A DNA stretch of 64,000 nucleotides from Enoplolaimus lenunculus (GCA_030248215.1 JASANG010004041.1:28222-92221), one strand, 5' to 3'. Positions 11,901 through 23,777 are shown, counted from the stretch's first letter. The notes: generated by a model not told the origin, from the sequence alone. Program-made: numbers and translations.

Positions 11901-13036
11901 TGTTCTCAGAATCTTCTTAAATGTCCTGTTTGTTGTCTCTCCTTAGAGAAGTTAGGAACATACTTACCCCCTTTATATCTCCTGTGTTGGTGCCCGTGAA
12001 CACAACCGTCAAAGACGAAACAGAATAAAACATCTATGATATGAAATAGTTTGGATTAAGCCTTTAAAATGTCCTCTATAAGGTATGTTTGCATTTCGGG
12101 CACACATACGCACATATTCGCATCGTATTTGGTCCCACAACACACTGGTTTGCTCTGATTGATTGGTACGTATTAACTGTTTTTGGGATATGCTCTATAC
12201 TACAAAATGGCAGCAGTAGTTGAATAAAGTGGGAATGTGCATAGCGTTTGTTTTTGGCCACAGCATCTGTTTGTGTGAGAGCTGTGCGAGACAAAATAGT
12301 TTTGGTCAATGAAAAAAAGGTTTTGACAACACTATAGGTACCTGTAGATAGAAAAGCAACCAGTACGACGTTTATTTGCTACTGATGGTACTAAAGAAAA
12401 TTTCTAACAGTTTTTTGGTTGCGTACAGTACGTTTTATTGTTCAATTGGGAGCAACACGGTTGCTACCGACTATGAGCAAAACACGGAAATAATTGCAGT
12501 CAATAAATCACAGTTGAGCGCTCAGAGGCGGCTTGAAGCAAAGTTGTTTAAAAACACCACTTCGATTTTTTCAACACTTAAAATTCAACGTCATTACAAG
12601 AAAGTGGAAACAAACGCGTAATGAAAAATAGATTTAAAAACACATTGATGTAAAAAGTAAATTTGATTATCCACAAATCTATCAAAAGGTAATGCCTTAC
12701 CATAAGAGAATTTACCGATGCGACTCAAACAGGCTTAATCTTAATGTGATACCTGGTTTATTTAACTAACGATATTGCTTTATTTATGTATTGATGACTG
12801 TACCAAATGTTTTTACGTCATTCACTTTCACTTTACTCCGTACATTCTTTTATACAGTACTTGCCACAAAGTTCGTATTATGGTTAATATTATATAATGC
12901 AACTGTTCCACATCAGCTGGCTATAGCTGCAACCTCAAGAAATTTTCGAACACGGCGCTGAAGGTGAAGCAAAATTTAATAAACGTTGTGTATAATTAGC
13001 TAATTTTGCCAATATACAAAATGTCGCCGCTTATAT
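8972..13036. other. No gene or clear element recognised
   Basis: This AT-rich stretch shows no domain-bearing frame and no convincing exon. CTTAAG/CCTAAG-type words appear at about 11075-11145, one of the word-repeat classes found elsewhere. Otherwise I see nothing specific. Confidence 0.4.
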
Positions 13037-14605
13037 AGGGTGCAACCGGAGGTTCAAAAACCGGAGCCAGCGCTGGAGCCAGAGGTTAATAAATTTTGCC
13101 AATGCCGTAATCTGAGTCAGAGGTGAGACAATTACGTACTAAAACAGTGCTAAATCTATAAATCTTAACAATCTTCTGCTAAAAGTGTTGCATATTGTTT
13201 TTAAGTTTCTATTTTGAAAAAATTTCGACAATTAACAAATAAAAAAAATTGCTACTGAATTTAACGCAACCTCCAGTAAAATTTCTACCGGAACTGAAGT
13301 TGAATTTCTGCTGAATGCAGGGGCAGATCATTGAGCCAAGCGAAACTCCTAGCGAAGCTCGGAGTTTCGTGAAGCGTTTTATGTTTTGTACTTGGGGGTC
13401 GAAAGGTGGATGTCCGTCCGTCTGTCTGTCCGTCTGTCCGTCCGAAAAGAATCTCAGGAACGGCTGAACTGATTTTGATAAACTTTTTTTGTTTCAAAGA
13501 CAATTATCCTGGGGTGTTAACCTTGCATTGGGGTTTGAAAATTTTAAGCCGTTTATTAGCTACAGGCTAATTTGCATAATTAATTAAGCCTAAATTAGGA
13601 CTTTCCACAATGTTCCAATAATTATTACAGTTAGAAGCAATCTAATTTTAGCAGTAAAAGGTTTTTGGGTGCGAGGAATCTGTGTAGACTGTTTACAAAT
13701 CTCCAAAACGGATAATTGAGCAGTTAGCTAATAGATAATTTGCATATTAGCATAGTTTATAAGCCTAAATTATGCCTTTTTACAATATTTCACTATTTAT
13801 TAAGGTTAAAAGCAATATAATTTCAGCACTAAAGGGTTTTTAGGTGCGAGGAATCTGAATAAATTGTTTACAAACGTCTAAAACCAATAATTGAGTAGTT
13901 AGCTAATAGATGATTTGCATATAAGCATAGTTGATAAGCCTAAATTAGGCATTTTTACAATGTTGCACTAATTATTAGGGTTACAAGCAATCTAATTTCA
14001 GCAATAATGGGTTTTCGGGTGCGAGGAATCTGAATAAATTGTCTACAAACTTTAAAGGCGATTATCGAATAGTTAGCTAATAGATAATTTGCATATTTGC
14101 TTAATTGACGAGACAAAATTAGGACTTTTTGAATTATTCCAATAATTATTAAGGTGGCTGAAAGGTTTTTGCGTGCGAGGAATCTGAGGAAATTGCTTAC
14201 AAACCTCCAAAACCGATAAATGAATAGTTAGCTAATAACTAATTTGCATATTACCTTAATTGCTTACGTGTGTTCGAGCTTCGCTCAATAAATGTAGTCC
14301 CACTACGACTGGTCTGTAATGCCATGATTGTCACGTTGGCAAAAATGTAGTTTTAAATTTCTTTTGTAACAGATCTCAACAATTAAAGGTTTTAAAATTT
14401 AAGCCCAAGTTATAAACTCACTAAACAGCATAGGTTTTGTAAAAATGCAAAAATTCACTGCCGAAAGCACCGGAACCTTCGGCACAAATTCAATCAAAGA
14501 GACGAAGGTAATTGTTCTACTCAGAACTTTCGATACATATTCTACCGAAACCGGTGTTGAAGGTCGTTTTTCTGTTATAGCCGGAGCCGGAGGCATACAA
14601 CAAAT
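13037..14605. mobile_element. GAGCCGG word-repeat MITE, apparently split by a Helitron-like insert
   Basis: The left end is AGGGTGCAACCGGAGG, the shared MITE terminus of this window, followed by GAGCC words. Further CCGGA-type words lie at 13287-13300, and GAGCCGGAG words near 14580-14594. The interval between is occupied by the repeat at about 13333-14321. The clean opposite terminus (CACCCT) is not seen, so the right boundary and the nesting are inference. Confidence 0.4.
13333..14321 (+). mobile_element. Helitron-like non-autonomous element with tandem core (H1)
   Basis: It starts near AGCGAAGCTCGGAG and ends GTGTTCGAGCTTCGCTCAA, giving a short inverted pair (AGCGAAGCTCG / CGAGCTTCGCT). 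A GTCC/GTCT microsatellite lies at about 13411-13443, followed by CTCAGGAACGGCTGAACTGA. The core repeats about four times with landmarks GCGAGGAATCTG at 13671, 13846, 14021 and 14175, a period near 175 bp. Related copies lie at 36.5, 45.95 and 59.6 kb. The tandem core and short subterminal inverted ends recall Helentron/HINE elements, but no protein is present, so the class is inferred. Confidence 0.6.
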
Positions 14606-14796
14606 TGTACTCTGATTTAATGATTGTTTTTGCTTAAGCTTAAACGTCAAATTATATAAAGTGCAAATATTGCATTAAACTACAATAATGGTGCGTGTAA
14701 GTAAGAGAGTACTTGGAGCGAACTGCTGAGTAATCATCGAATGCGTGCACACGTGGATTTGCTGTTGTTGTTCGTTTGTTTACGCGTGTCAATGCA

Positions 14797-16861
14797 ATGG
14801 GACGTCGGCGACGCTCAAAAGTTCAACGACTGGTTAACTTTATTCGTAATTGTATTGCATTTTTCATCAGTCACGTTGGACTGTGTGCGCTAGTGATTGG
14901 TTACAGTGTACTCGGCGCAGTTGTATTTCGTGCAATTGAATTGCCACAAGAGCTGGACATACAAGCGTTAGTGCAACGTGCACGTCACAGAGCAATTGAT
15001 GCAATGTGGACACCGACATATGATTACGGATTACTACATCCAGACAAATGGATGAAAGTTGTTACCAATGAATCAATTATATTCAAAAATGTTTTGATGC
15101 GCGCAGTTTTAAGCGGTTACGATGGTAAAGATACGTTGGAAAAAGCACAATGGACAATGTCTGGTGCCTTTTTGTACTCTCTCACTGTCATTACCACAAT
15201 CGGTAAGCAATACTTTCGTTTTATGGACCACTAGGTTTTATGTGCTGTTCTATGCTGCATGGGGAACGTGTCCGACCGTAGCAGCACCTCCCTTTCGGAA
15301 ACCTCTCTTCCCGACTAAAACTACATCAAAAGAATTCTATGTCAGGACAATTTTTCTTGCTTCCTCCATAGGCTGTGGGTATATCCGTTGAAAAAAGGTT
15401 TTTGGAATCGGACTAAACCGCATGTAGGATTATAGAAAGCGGATACGTTCTATAAAATTTTTAAAATGGGTTCGTGTGTTGCAAACTGAAACCGTGGCTA
15501 AATACCGCTGTACAAATATATCAAAGAAGTGCTTTGATTACTGAACCTCAACTTGTCTAAGTCCTTGAATGCGCTATGCTTTTTGATGATAATTGGTGCT
15601 ATCTGTTATCGTCCGGTTCTATACGATAACCAGCATGAATGAACTGCGCCACACAGTGCCGTACGCGAAATACCGGACCGCACCGCAGGCAAAGACAAGT
15701 TTATATAACAACTTTCATGCGACGCCATAAGGCGTCGTCCAGCACCATTCAATGTCGACAGCACCGCACAGACAAATATAAAACCCTCTGCTTCTGGTCA
15801 GAAAACGCTAGTTTCCTAAGAAGCTTTCTTACACGGTGATCAGTCCAACACAGTTTTTCCAAACAGTTTTGCAAGACCACACGTAAAAACCTCGCGTAAT
15901 ATGTTTCTTTTGTGATTTTCTGGCTGTCTCAGTAGCACCACATGTGCTCTGTATGACCATTAGTTTACGTTAACACTAATACTGCAATAAAAACAGCAAC
16001 AAAATCTGCAATAAAAGCAGCAACAAAACAACAACGAAAACTGCAACAAAAACTCAAATTGGCAGTGATCAACAGATGTTTCGTCATGAGCTTTCCATTC
16101 TCACAATGCTAATTTCTTATTTGATCCAATGAACTGTGTGACCATACGAAATCATCTGGAGACGACTTTTAATTGATATTCATAGGCGAATTTGTTTGCT
16201 ATCTTAGGCAAAATTTGATTGATCCAGTTTTTTCGGGTGCGCGGAAATGCACCGATCAGGACTCTTCCTATACGAAAACGGCACTGACGAGCTTCAGTTC
16301 AATCAGTTTGAAAGACGGAATAATGTCACAATTTTATGTTCATACTCCACCACTAGTGTATATATTTTATTTTTTAAATTAAGCGATAAAAATAGTTTAG
16401 TATTCAGTTCAAAGCTCGATGCGCCCTTGAATGGAATTTATTTGATTGATTTTACGCTGTTTTAGGATACGGCCATATTGCTCCTCGAACATATTTCGGC
16501 AAAGCAATGACAATCATCTACGCAATAATCGGTATTCCTTTGATGCTGTTATTTTTAACTAACGTTGGTGATATTTTGGCCAAAGTGTTTCGTTTTCTGT
16601 ACGCTCGTGCGCTTAAATGTATGTCACAGTCGCGTATATGCGGAGCTGGACCTCCAAGACCATCCCGGGCAGGAACAATGAGACGCCAAAATTCTATGCT
16701 CAGTTCCCGATCTCGACAATCGCAGCGAACAGTTGGATCAGCAAACAATCAGCAACAGCTACAACAGCAGCAGTTGCAACCGCAGCAACAACAGCAACTA
16801 CAACCACAACAACAGCAACCGCAACAGCAACAGCAACGACAACAACAACAACAACAACACC

Positions 16862-16904
<43 letters not shown>

Positions 16905-18225
16905 CCAACAACAACAACAACAACAACAACAACAAGAACAACTACAACAAGATAACTGTTACAACGATAATACAAGTATTCGGCTGGCATCGAACCAAAA
17001 TAAACCACAATCGGGTACTACTAAATTTCCGACACGTTCTGCCAGTCGGTTCTCGCTTCGAAATATAAAATCGTCCGTTGCGACTTTTCAGCAAAGCCTT
17101 CGAGGACCAAACTTCGCATACAACGAGCAATCTGCCAGTATTAATAACAATAACGAACAAGACTCAACAAAATTATCGGTTCGTGTGGAAGATGCTCATG
17201 ATCCTGCTGTATTAAGTGTGGATACACACGGCAACAACCTTACTTTGCCCAGAAACCAGTGTTCGTTGGCTTTACTATCCGCTAATATAGATGCAGATTC
17301 TAATATATTAGGCTCAACAAACAACGAGATTGCTGCTAATGAATTGAGGAAAGGTGCCAAACAATGTCAAATAACAAATGATACAAAAACAGAAGACGTC
17401 TTAAGAGATACCGGCAGCGGTAACACTGGCGATAACGATGTTGCTACAATGGTTAGTGAACATTATATCGTAGACGAAACGCCCAAACAAACGTTGACTG
17501 CAGGCCGCCAATCGAACAGACTAACAGTATATGTCGATGATGAAATGAACGAAAAAAAGAAAACGAACGACGTTGAAAGCAATTTTAGAAATAATAAATA
17601 TTGCCAGAATAATCCGTCAGTGTTTACCGCGTCATCGGCTGGAAAAGAAGTGTTCTTCACAGCTTGCGAAGAAATTGTTTCTTGGCAAGGATCAACAGGT
17701 ACGTTTGGGCAACAAGCTGGCACTGCAAATAATATGTCTGTGTCCCGAGCACCAAATGCCGGTTCGGTAAACACCGGTGAAGCCATTTATGAAACTGCTT
17801 CTACAGGACCAGTATTGATTGGTCCTGGTCAACAGCCACCGTCCGCTCAGGCTCCTGGACTAATTGCATACGAAACGGTTACAGTTCCTATTAGTATTAT
17901 TTTGCTTGTAATGGCAGTATATCTTGTCACGGGAGCAGCTCTATTTTGTATTTGGGAAGAGTGGGATTTTTTGGATGGAATTTATTTCTGTTACATTTCT
18001 CTCACCACTATTGGTTTCGGTGATTTAGTGCCCGGTAATTCAATGAAAGGGGACGATGCAGCGGCGCAGGAAAAACTAGTAATTTGTTCGCTATATCTCC
18101 TATTTGGAATGGCCCTGATTGCGATGTGTTTTAACTTAGCTCAAGAGGAAGTGGTCAATAAAGCGACAAGAATCGCGATAAAGTTGGGAATGATCAAAAC
18201 TGCAGATGAAGAAGAAGAATATTAA
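14797..18225 (+). CDS. Two-pore-domain (K2P/TWK) potassium channel, two exons
   Basis: Exons 14797-15202 and 16466-18225 give 721 codons; the intron is GT-AG, phase 1, and splits the Gly of the first selectivity filter. The protein would pass background K+ current across the plasma membrane as a dimer. Order: TM1 about residues 19-47, extracellular cap with an N-glycosylation sequon (N91-E-S), pore 1 TTIGYGH (133-139), TM2 about 150-170, intracellular loop, TM3 about 610-632, pore 2 TTIGFGD (649-655), TM4 about 673-692 and a short acidic tail. The loop between TM2 and TM3 is about 430 residues, far longer than usual, and carries a Gln-rich tract at about 231-298 encoded mainly by CAA. The start is the ATG at 14797; the frame upstream lacks another ATG. 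AATAAA at 18342 could be the poly(A) signal. The K2P call is secure; the subfamily is not. Confidence 0.93.
15203..16465 (+). other. Intron of the K2P gene
   Basis: The donor is G|GTAAGC and the acceptor TTTTAG|GA. No coding segment or recognised repeat is visible inside apart from A-rich GCAACAAAA runs near 15990-16055. Confidence 0.85.
16750..16950 (+). repeat. CAA/CAG trinucleotide tract coding polyglutamine
   Basis: About 200 bases of near-uninterrupted CAA/CAG with occasional CTA, CCA and CAC codons, in frame within the K2P exon. Interruptions are non-synonymous but keep frame. The tract makes long open frames in every other register on both strands; those are shadows. Confidence 0.95.
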
Positions 18226-18607
18226 AATACATGAGCTATAAAATCGCAATTTTTAAATAATTTAAAGCAGAAAATAGTCAATAACTTTCTTGCTGCAGAC
18301 ATACAAACCATTATAAATTATTAAGTCTTATGTACATTTTAAATAAAAATTAAAAATATAGCTTGAAGTTATAGATTAAGAATTGCCACCCAATCTGTTT
18401 ATAAACTTCAGTGCAATACTGATAGCCACCCAGTCTTTCACCTGTTTGGGCTTTATTTCGATGGATTTAGACCAAGGTTTTAGAAATGGTGCTTATTTTG
18501 CTAGCTCATGCATGGGTGAAATTTGGGTACTTCCGTTTATATCGGTACCTCGATGACATTTGAAAGCCGCAAATATTGACTATGGGAGTTATCTAAGAAA
18601 CTTTATA
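18226..18607. other. 3' flank of the K2P gene
   Basis: Likely 3' UTR up to about 18365 (AATAAA at 18342), then AT-rich sequence with no recognised feature. Confidence 0.5.
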
Positions 18608-18877
18608 TTAACCCTTTCTCACATGAATATTTTCTATTTCCCCTGAGACCTACTTTTATGCTAGGATTCGAACTCCAGTGGCTGGAGTGGGAGGCGTATA
18701 CCATCGCCACTCAGCTATAGGAGCTTGACGCTCGAGCCCGAGGGGGCTCTCACGTCTTGTGGTGATTTAGTACTATGTATACGTGTTGCAATTGTTAAAC
18801 ACGGTGCGATATATATTATTTAACGTATATACACTGCGCTGAGTTGCCTATAGGCAACTCAATGTGAGAAGGTGTTA
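18608..18877 (-). mobile_element. tRNA-headed SINE with terminal inverted repeats (family B), copy 2
   Basis: Ends TTAACCCTTTCTCACATGA and CAATGTGAGAAGGTGTTA are inverted matches of about 17 bp. On the minus strand box A is TAGCTGAGTGG and box B is AGTTCGAATCC. The same 20-bp palindrome as in copy 1 lies at 18841-18860. This is the most complete of the three copies. Confidence 0.75.
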
Positions 18878-18903
18878 TAGATAGTAAACTGAAAATTTTT
18901 CGC

Positions 18904-19139
18904 TTAACCCTTTCTCACATGAATATTTTCTATTTCCCCTGAGACCTACTTTTATGCTAGGATTCGAACTCCAGTGACTGGAGTGGGAGGCGTATACCAT
19001 CACCACTCAGCTATAGGAGCTTGACGTTTGAGCCCGAGGGGGCTCTCACGCCTTGTGGTGATTTAGTACTATGTATACGTGTTGCAATTGTTAAACACAG
19101 TGCGATATATATTATTTAACGTATATACACTGCGCTGAA
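18904..19139 (-). mobile_element. tRNA-headed SINE (family B), copy 3, lacking the palindromic end
   Basis: It is nearly identical to copy 2 but stops at TACACTGCGCTGAAT, before the palindrome and terminal repeat. It starts 296 bp after copy 2, separated by a 26-base spacer whose inverted match also flanks copy 1. A tandem array is therefore the likely ancestral arrangement. Confidence 0.72.
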
Positions 19140-20080
19140 TGCATAGTAACGATTAAAAAAGTAGACTTTTATTTCCCCGAAATCGCATCTTAAACGAATA
19201 GTGAAAACGAAAACAAATATTCTCTAAAAATTTAAACTTAAATTATAGCTTAACTATACTTGAATATCAGTTTAAGTAAAACTTAAATGGCTGGACGGAC
19301 TAACTAAACTAGAATTTTAAGTTTCACATGAACTAACATGTTTTTAAGTTTAACGCGAGTTTAAGTAAATGTATTTTTAGATTAAGTAACAAGAGCAGCC
19401 GTGTATCTAACAGTTTAATAAGTTTAGCTTAAACTGAAAATATGTATGATTTTTAATGAGTTTAAGCGTAAACCTATCTGTTAGATTAGTTAATCTAAAA
19501 AGTTAGTTTAATACTGGTGGATTAGCTTAAGCTTAATCAAGTGAGTTTAAGCTTTTAGGGAGTATAGATATAAAGTCTAAAGGTTTGAAAGAATTTTTTC
19601 GTGCCAGTACACGAGTGGCATTCAAAAATTGACCAAACTTTTTAAAATTTTCAAGAAAAACCAGTCAACGCACATATAAATTATAAGATGTTCGATTAAC
19701 TTCGCCCTTTTAATTTCAAATCGAACAATTGTCATTCCTCTGCGCAAAATATTGCATCATTTATGTGATTTACATACAATTAGTTACGAGGATAAAAACA
19801 ATAGAATTTCCGATATTTCTATAACGGAAACGGACATAGACTTTTACCGGAAACGGATATCCGGGTACACCCTGTCCGAAATCGATACTAAATCACATCC
19901 AGTCTGAAATGGATACATACTAAATCTTACCCGCAGCCGAACATTACTTTGCTTCGACTATGAAGACAGCAAAGTGGCAACATCCTGCTGTTACTAGGCT
20001 CCAAAATTGTTCCATTGTCTTGTCCTGTATATTATCCCAAATATGTGGCACCGTCGAAGCTGAATCACCACACTGTATCA
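19140..20080. other. No gene; CTTAAG-word repeat and decayed CCG-word repeat
   Basis: From about 19195 to 19560 the sequence is dense in short words related to AGTTTAAG/CTTAAAC on both strands, with no coding potential. At about 19805-19870 the words ACGGAAACGG and ACCGGAAACGG and a CACCCTG terminus mark a decayed CCG-word MITE. Confidence 0.5.
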
Positions 20081-20214
20081 ACACTGCAAAAAACGGTAAG
20101 TCAAATTGGCTCTCTCCGAAATAATCTCTACGGGACTACACAAAATGAGTCAAATTCGACTGTCGTGGAGCCTATTTCGAAGAGAGTCGATTTACTTACC
20201 ATTTTTTGCAGTGA
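20081..20214. repeat. Foldback element, GAGTCAAA-word class
   Basis: The ends CACTGCAAAAAACGGTAAGT and ACTTACCATTTTTTGCAGTG are inverted repeats that continue inward with AGTCAAATTGGCTCTCT and AGAGAGTCGATTTACT. It is a short palindromic MITE related to the larger one that follows. Confidence 0.75.
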
Positions 20215-20297
20215 AACGGAAATCCGTTTCCGGGCCCATGTTACGATAAAAGCAGTGTCATTGTTTCGGGACAGCAATAAACCGGGAGTGCGCACAT

Positions 20298-20535
20298 ACG
20301 CACTCCTGTTGACATATGCATAATAGCCAAATATATCATATATTATTTCTCTAGTAAATAAAAGTACACTGTAAAAAATGGGGAGTCAAATTGACTCTCT
20401 CGGAAATACGCTTTTCCTGACTACACAAACTGAGTCAAATTTGACTCCGCCAGAGTCAAATTCGATACGCACTCCTGTTGACATATGCATAATAGCCAAA
20501 TATATCATATATTATTTCTCTAGTAAATAAAAGTA
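20298..20535. repeat. 169-bp tandem duplication ahead of the palindrome
   Basis: ACGCACTCCTGTTGACATAT begins at 20298 and again at 20467, and the copies stay nearly identical through the CTGTAAAAAATGGGGAGTCA start of the foldback element. The first unit therefore holds only a partial left arm of the palindrome. Confidence 0.8.
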
Positions 20536-20755
20536 CGCTGTAAAAAATGGGGAGTCAAATTGACTCTCTCGGAAATAGGCTTTTCCTGACTACACAAACT
20601 GAGTCAAATTTGACTCCGCCAGAGTCAAATTGGACTCACTGAGCGATTCAGTCAATCGAATTTGACTCTGGCGGAGTCAAATTTGACTCAGTTTGTGTAG
20701 TCAGGAAAAGCGTATTTCCGAGAGAGTCAATTTGACTCCCCATTTTTTACAGTGT
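20535..20755. repeat. Near-perfect palindrome of about 220 bp (GAGTCAAA words)
   Basis: Two arms of about 100 bases face each other around a centre near 20645. Landmarks are CTGTAAAAAATGGGGAGTCA on the left and TGACTCCCCATTTTTTACAG on the right. GAGTCAAATTTGACTC is itself palindromic. Single-stranded, it would form a long hairpin. This looks like a foldback MITE without coding capacity. Confidence 0.85.
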
Positions 20756-22455
20756 ATTAGTTAAAGATACAGAGGGCTGTTCAAACTGCTCGAGGCCAAA
20801 GGCCGAGACCATGGAGCTGCACAAGGGTCTTTAGCTAATGCATTTTAACTGCACTAGGGCACAACGCTCGAGGCTTTGCCAAGAGATGAGTGGACCGAGG
20901 TTGTTCAAATGTTGCATATAATGCCCGCGAGCAATATGGCTGTTATTGCCGTGCTTTTTGGGCGATATTAAATTTATTGCCCGTAAGTTGAATATCAACC
21001 CGTTTGCTGATAAGTTTAATATCAGCCCTAGGGCCGATATTAAAATCCCAGCCCTAGGGCCGATATGAAACTTAAAAGCCCTCGGGCAGAAAATCTTTAA
21101 ATCTGTTTTAAGTAGAAGGCAGTATGTCTTACCTTTTGGTGTGGGTAATATATCAGAGTACAACTGGAGGTCTGTCTCCGGCCAGCAACCAAAAGATTTA
21201 GCAGCACCGTGCAGATATTTGATAAAATGAGCAAATTAAACATCGTTTTACCAACCTAATTTCGTCCCACCTGCTCCTGCATAATTTTTTGCTCCCGGCT
21301 TCGTTATCTTGCACCTCCGACTGCACCATCTTATATACATGATTAATATAATAATTTGAAACATGAAAACGATATAAAAAATGCCCCTCTGGGCAAATCC
21401 TCATACAAAAATATACCCCTGGGACATATTATTTTAGAGAAACTTAATGAAAAAGTGCTCTTCGTTATAAAAATTTGCCCCCCCCCCGAGCAATTTAAAC
21501 TTTTGTGACACGAAGCAGCATTACGACCAGTTTCAGTTTCAGAGTGGAGTATTTGAATGTCAGACTCATCGAATAGTTCGTTACTATTGTTACTATATCG
21601 AAACTATCGGTTGAATTAAACGTTTATTCGTCTTCTATCAAACGCATGAGCAACAATGCAAGGTTTATATTTAGGAATGTAGGTACTTTAGTAAGTACGC
21701 TTTAGATTTTCGAACTTAACTTCATTTGGTCCTGGAGTGATTTATACACTACAATTAGGCGACATTTATAGGTGTTACTGAGGGTTTAGTGACTATCCGC
21801 TTACGGACTCTTAAGTCACTACAGTACATCTTGTTAAATAAAGCAGAAAATCCGGCAATGTTTCATGCTGCAACTACTCTATCAGTTTTGCGTTTTTGAT
21901 CATTATCCGTTTACACCCTCGTACGTTCAAAGGCAAAGACGCCTTCCGGTGATGATAAGCGTTTTAGGTGCACCCTATGCGGGGTCCACGTTATAACTGG
22001 GGCATCCCAGGACACGTCTTGTCCATGTTGATTCGACGTCAACATAAAATATTGCGATCTGAATACAGGTTATGTAGACAAAATGTGAATGTCATGTGAC
22101 ATTGGCTTACAAATCCCGGATCTCAGGTAATCATTGTATATAAACAGGACATTTATGGGAATATCACATATTCCGAAATTCTACCGAACATCACATATGA
22201 TTTAGGACAAAGTAATTTGTGCCCACGAAATGAAAAGTCAGATAATGTAGCTTTAAGCGATTTCGAATACTGAATTAGCTTCTATTTTGCCTTAATAATT
22301 CACAAATAATTCGAACTTTAAATTTTAGTTTCACATGATATTCTGCATGACATTCAGGCGTTAACCACAACCTTGCAGACATTTTCAAATATGTTACTTA
22401 TATATGGTACTGACGGACGTTTCGAATATTATATGATATCAATACAGTGAATGCC
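20756..22455. other. No host gene; word repeats and a copy of a TIR-type repeat
   Basis: About 20770-21110 is rich in GCCC(T)AGGGC and CGATAT words in both orientations. At 21973 begins TATGCGGGGTCCACGTTAT, a repeat of about 150 bp that recurs in direct orientation at 22456. No coding feature is supported. Confidence 0.5.
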
Positions 22456-22606
22456 ATATTATGCGGGGTTCACGTTATCATCCCAAAACATGTTTGGTCC
22501 CATGTTGATTTGACGTCAACATATAATTTTGTGATCTGAATAGCGGTTTGTAGACAAATGTGAATTTCACAGCATATTGGTTTACAAATTCAGCATCTCC
22601 AGAAAC

Positions 22607-22787
22607 CACGAAGGGGTTTTAAGGAATGTGCTTTCACGATCCAGTTTGCATAAAGCTGAAATTATTTGCATAAACTGAAATGATATAGATGCGGGGCGTT
22701 TCGACAGAGAGTTTTAGTGTAATTTGCGAGATTATTGGTTGTTATTGGTGAAGTCCGGCAACATATTAATGGTTGTTTCGTTCGTAA
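22607..22787 (+). repeat. 5' LTR of Bel/Pao element
   Basis: It matches 30841-31019 from CACGAAGGGGTTTTAAGGAA to TTTCGTTCGTAA. The outermost bases may be missing, since canonical TG...CA ends are not obvious. A TGG-starting primer-site-like sequence follows at 22791. Confidence 0.75.
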
Positions 22788-23241
22788 TATGGTCCTTCTG
22801 ACCGGATCGCAGCACATCAATCAATTTATATCGATTTCGAATTTGTTGTTTTTGCACTGGGACTCTTTAGCAACTGGTTAAGCATGGTCAGGTGTGATCA
22901 ATTTTACGAAATAGTGTTCGTAAATTACTGGTGATAGTTTACTTAACGTTTCAATCGAAATTGTAATACAAGTCGGTTTGGTTGATTGCAATATTACTTG
23001 CCCTACGATTGGTGACACACTGATACTGTCAGTTTGTTTTAATTGATTATTTGGGACTTAATTACGCTTACGTAAGGTATTAATGGCTCTACGTAAGGTG
23101 ACTGTGTACACAGATAGTCCGCTTACGTAAAGGAGTAGTGATCTTCGTAAGTCTATCCGCTACTGTGCACACGCGCGGTTCTCTCTCGTTCGTTTGAATT
23201 TGTTAATTTAACCATCATCGGTTCAGATCTATCTTTCTACA

Positions 23242-23777
23242 GACAGTCATACCGCCCAGGAAACTTCTGAATTGTTAGAAAAGTTGTCATATTTGGGCGG
23301 GCAGACTAAGGGTCTTGATTCCTTATTTCAAGAAAAGTTAGGAGACCCAGAATTAACAGTGGATATAGCAAGGGAGACAGTCATACCACCCAGGAAACTA
23401 CTGAATTGTTAGAAAAGTTGTCATATTTGGGCGGGCAGACTAAGGGTCTTGATTCCTTAATTCAAGAAAAGTTAGGAGACCCAGAATTAACAGTGGATAT
23501 AGCAAGGGAGACAGTCATACCACCCAGGAAACTACTGAATTGTTAGAAAAGTTGTCATATTTGGGCGGGCAGACTAAGGGTCTTGATTCCTTAATTCAAG
23601 AAAAGTTAGGAGACCCAGAATTAACAGTGGATATAGCAAGGGAGACAGTCATACCACCCAGGAAACTACTGAATTGTTAGAAAAGTTGTCATATTTGGGC
23701 GGGCAGACTAAGGGTCTTGATTCCTTAATTCAAGAAAAGTTAGGAGACCCAGAATTAACAGTGGATATAGCAAGGGC
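23242..23777 (+). repeat. Four tandem copies of a 134-bp unit in the Gag region
   Basis: Units start with GACAGTCATACC at 23242, 23376, 23510 and 23644 and are almost identical; the first has a few differences. The unit covers the segment coding LEKLSYLGGQTKGLDSLIQ. The near identity points to a recent tandem expansion inside the fossil element, or to an assembly effect. Confidence 0.9.

Noticed and set aside
16617-17160. Long Thr-, Asn- and Val-rich open frames overlapping the polyQ tract
   Set aside because: Shadows of the CAA repeat in other registers; the K2P frame has homology and correct splicing.
23242-23777. Tandem repeats as a CRISPR-like array
   Set aside because: Units are contiguous without unique spacers, and the genome is eukaryotic.
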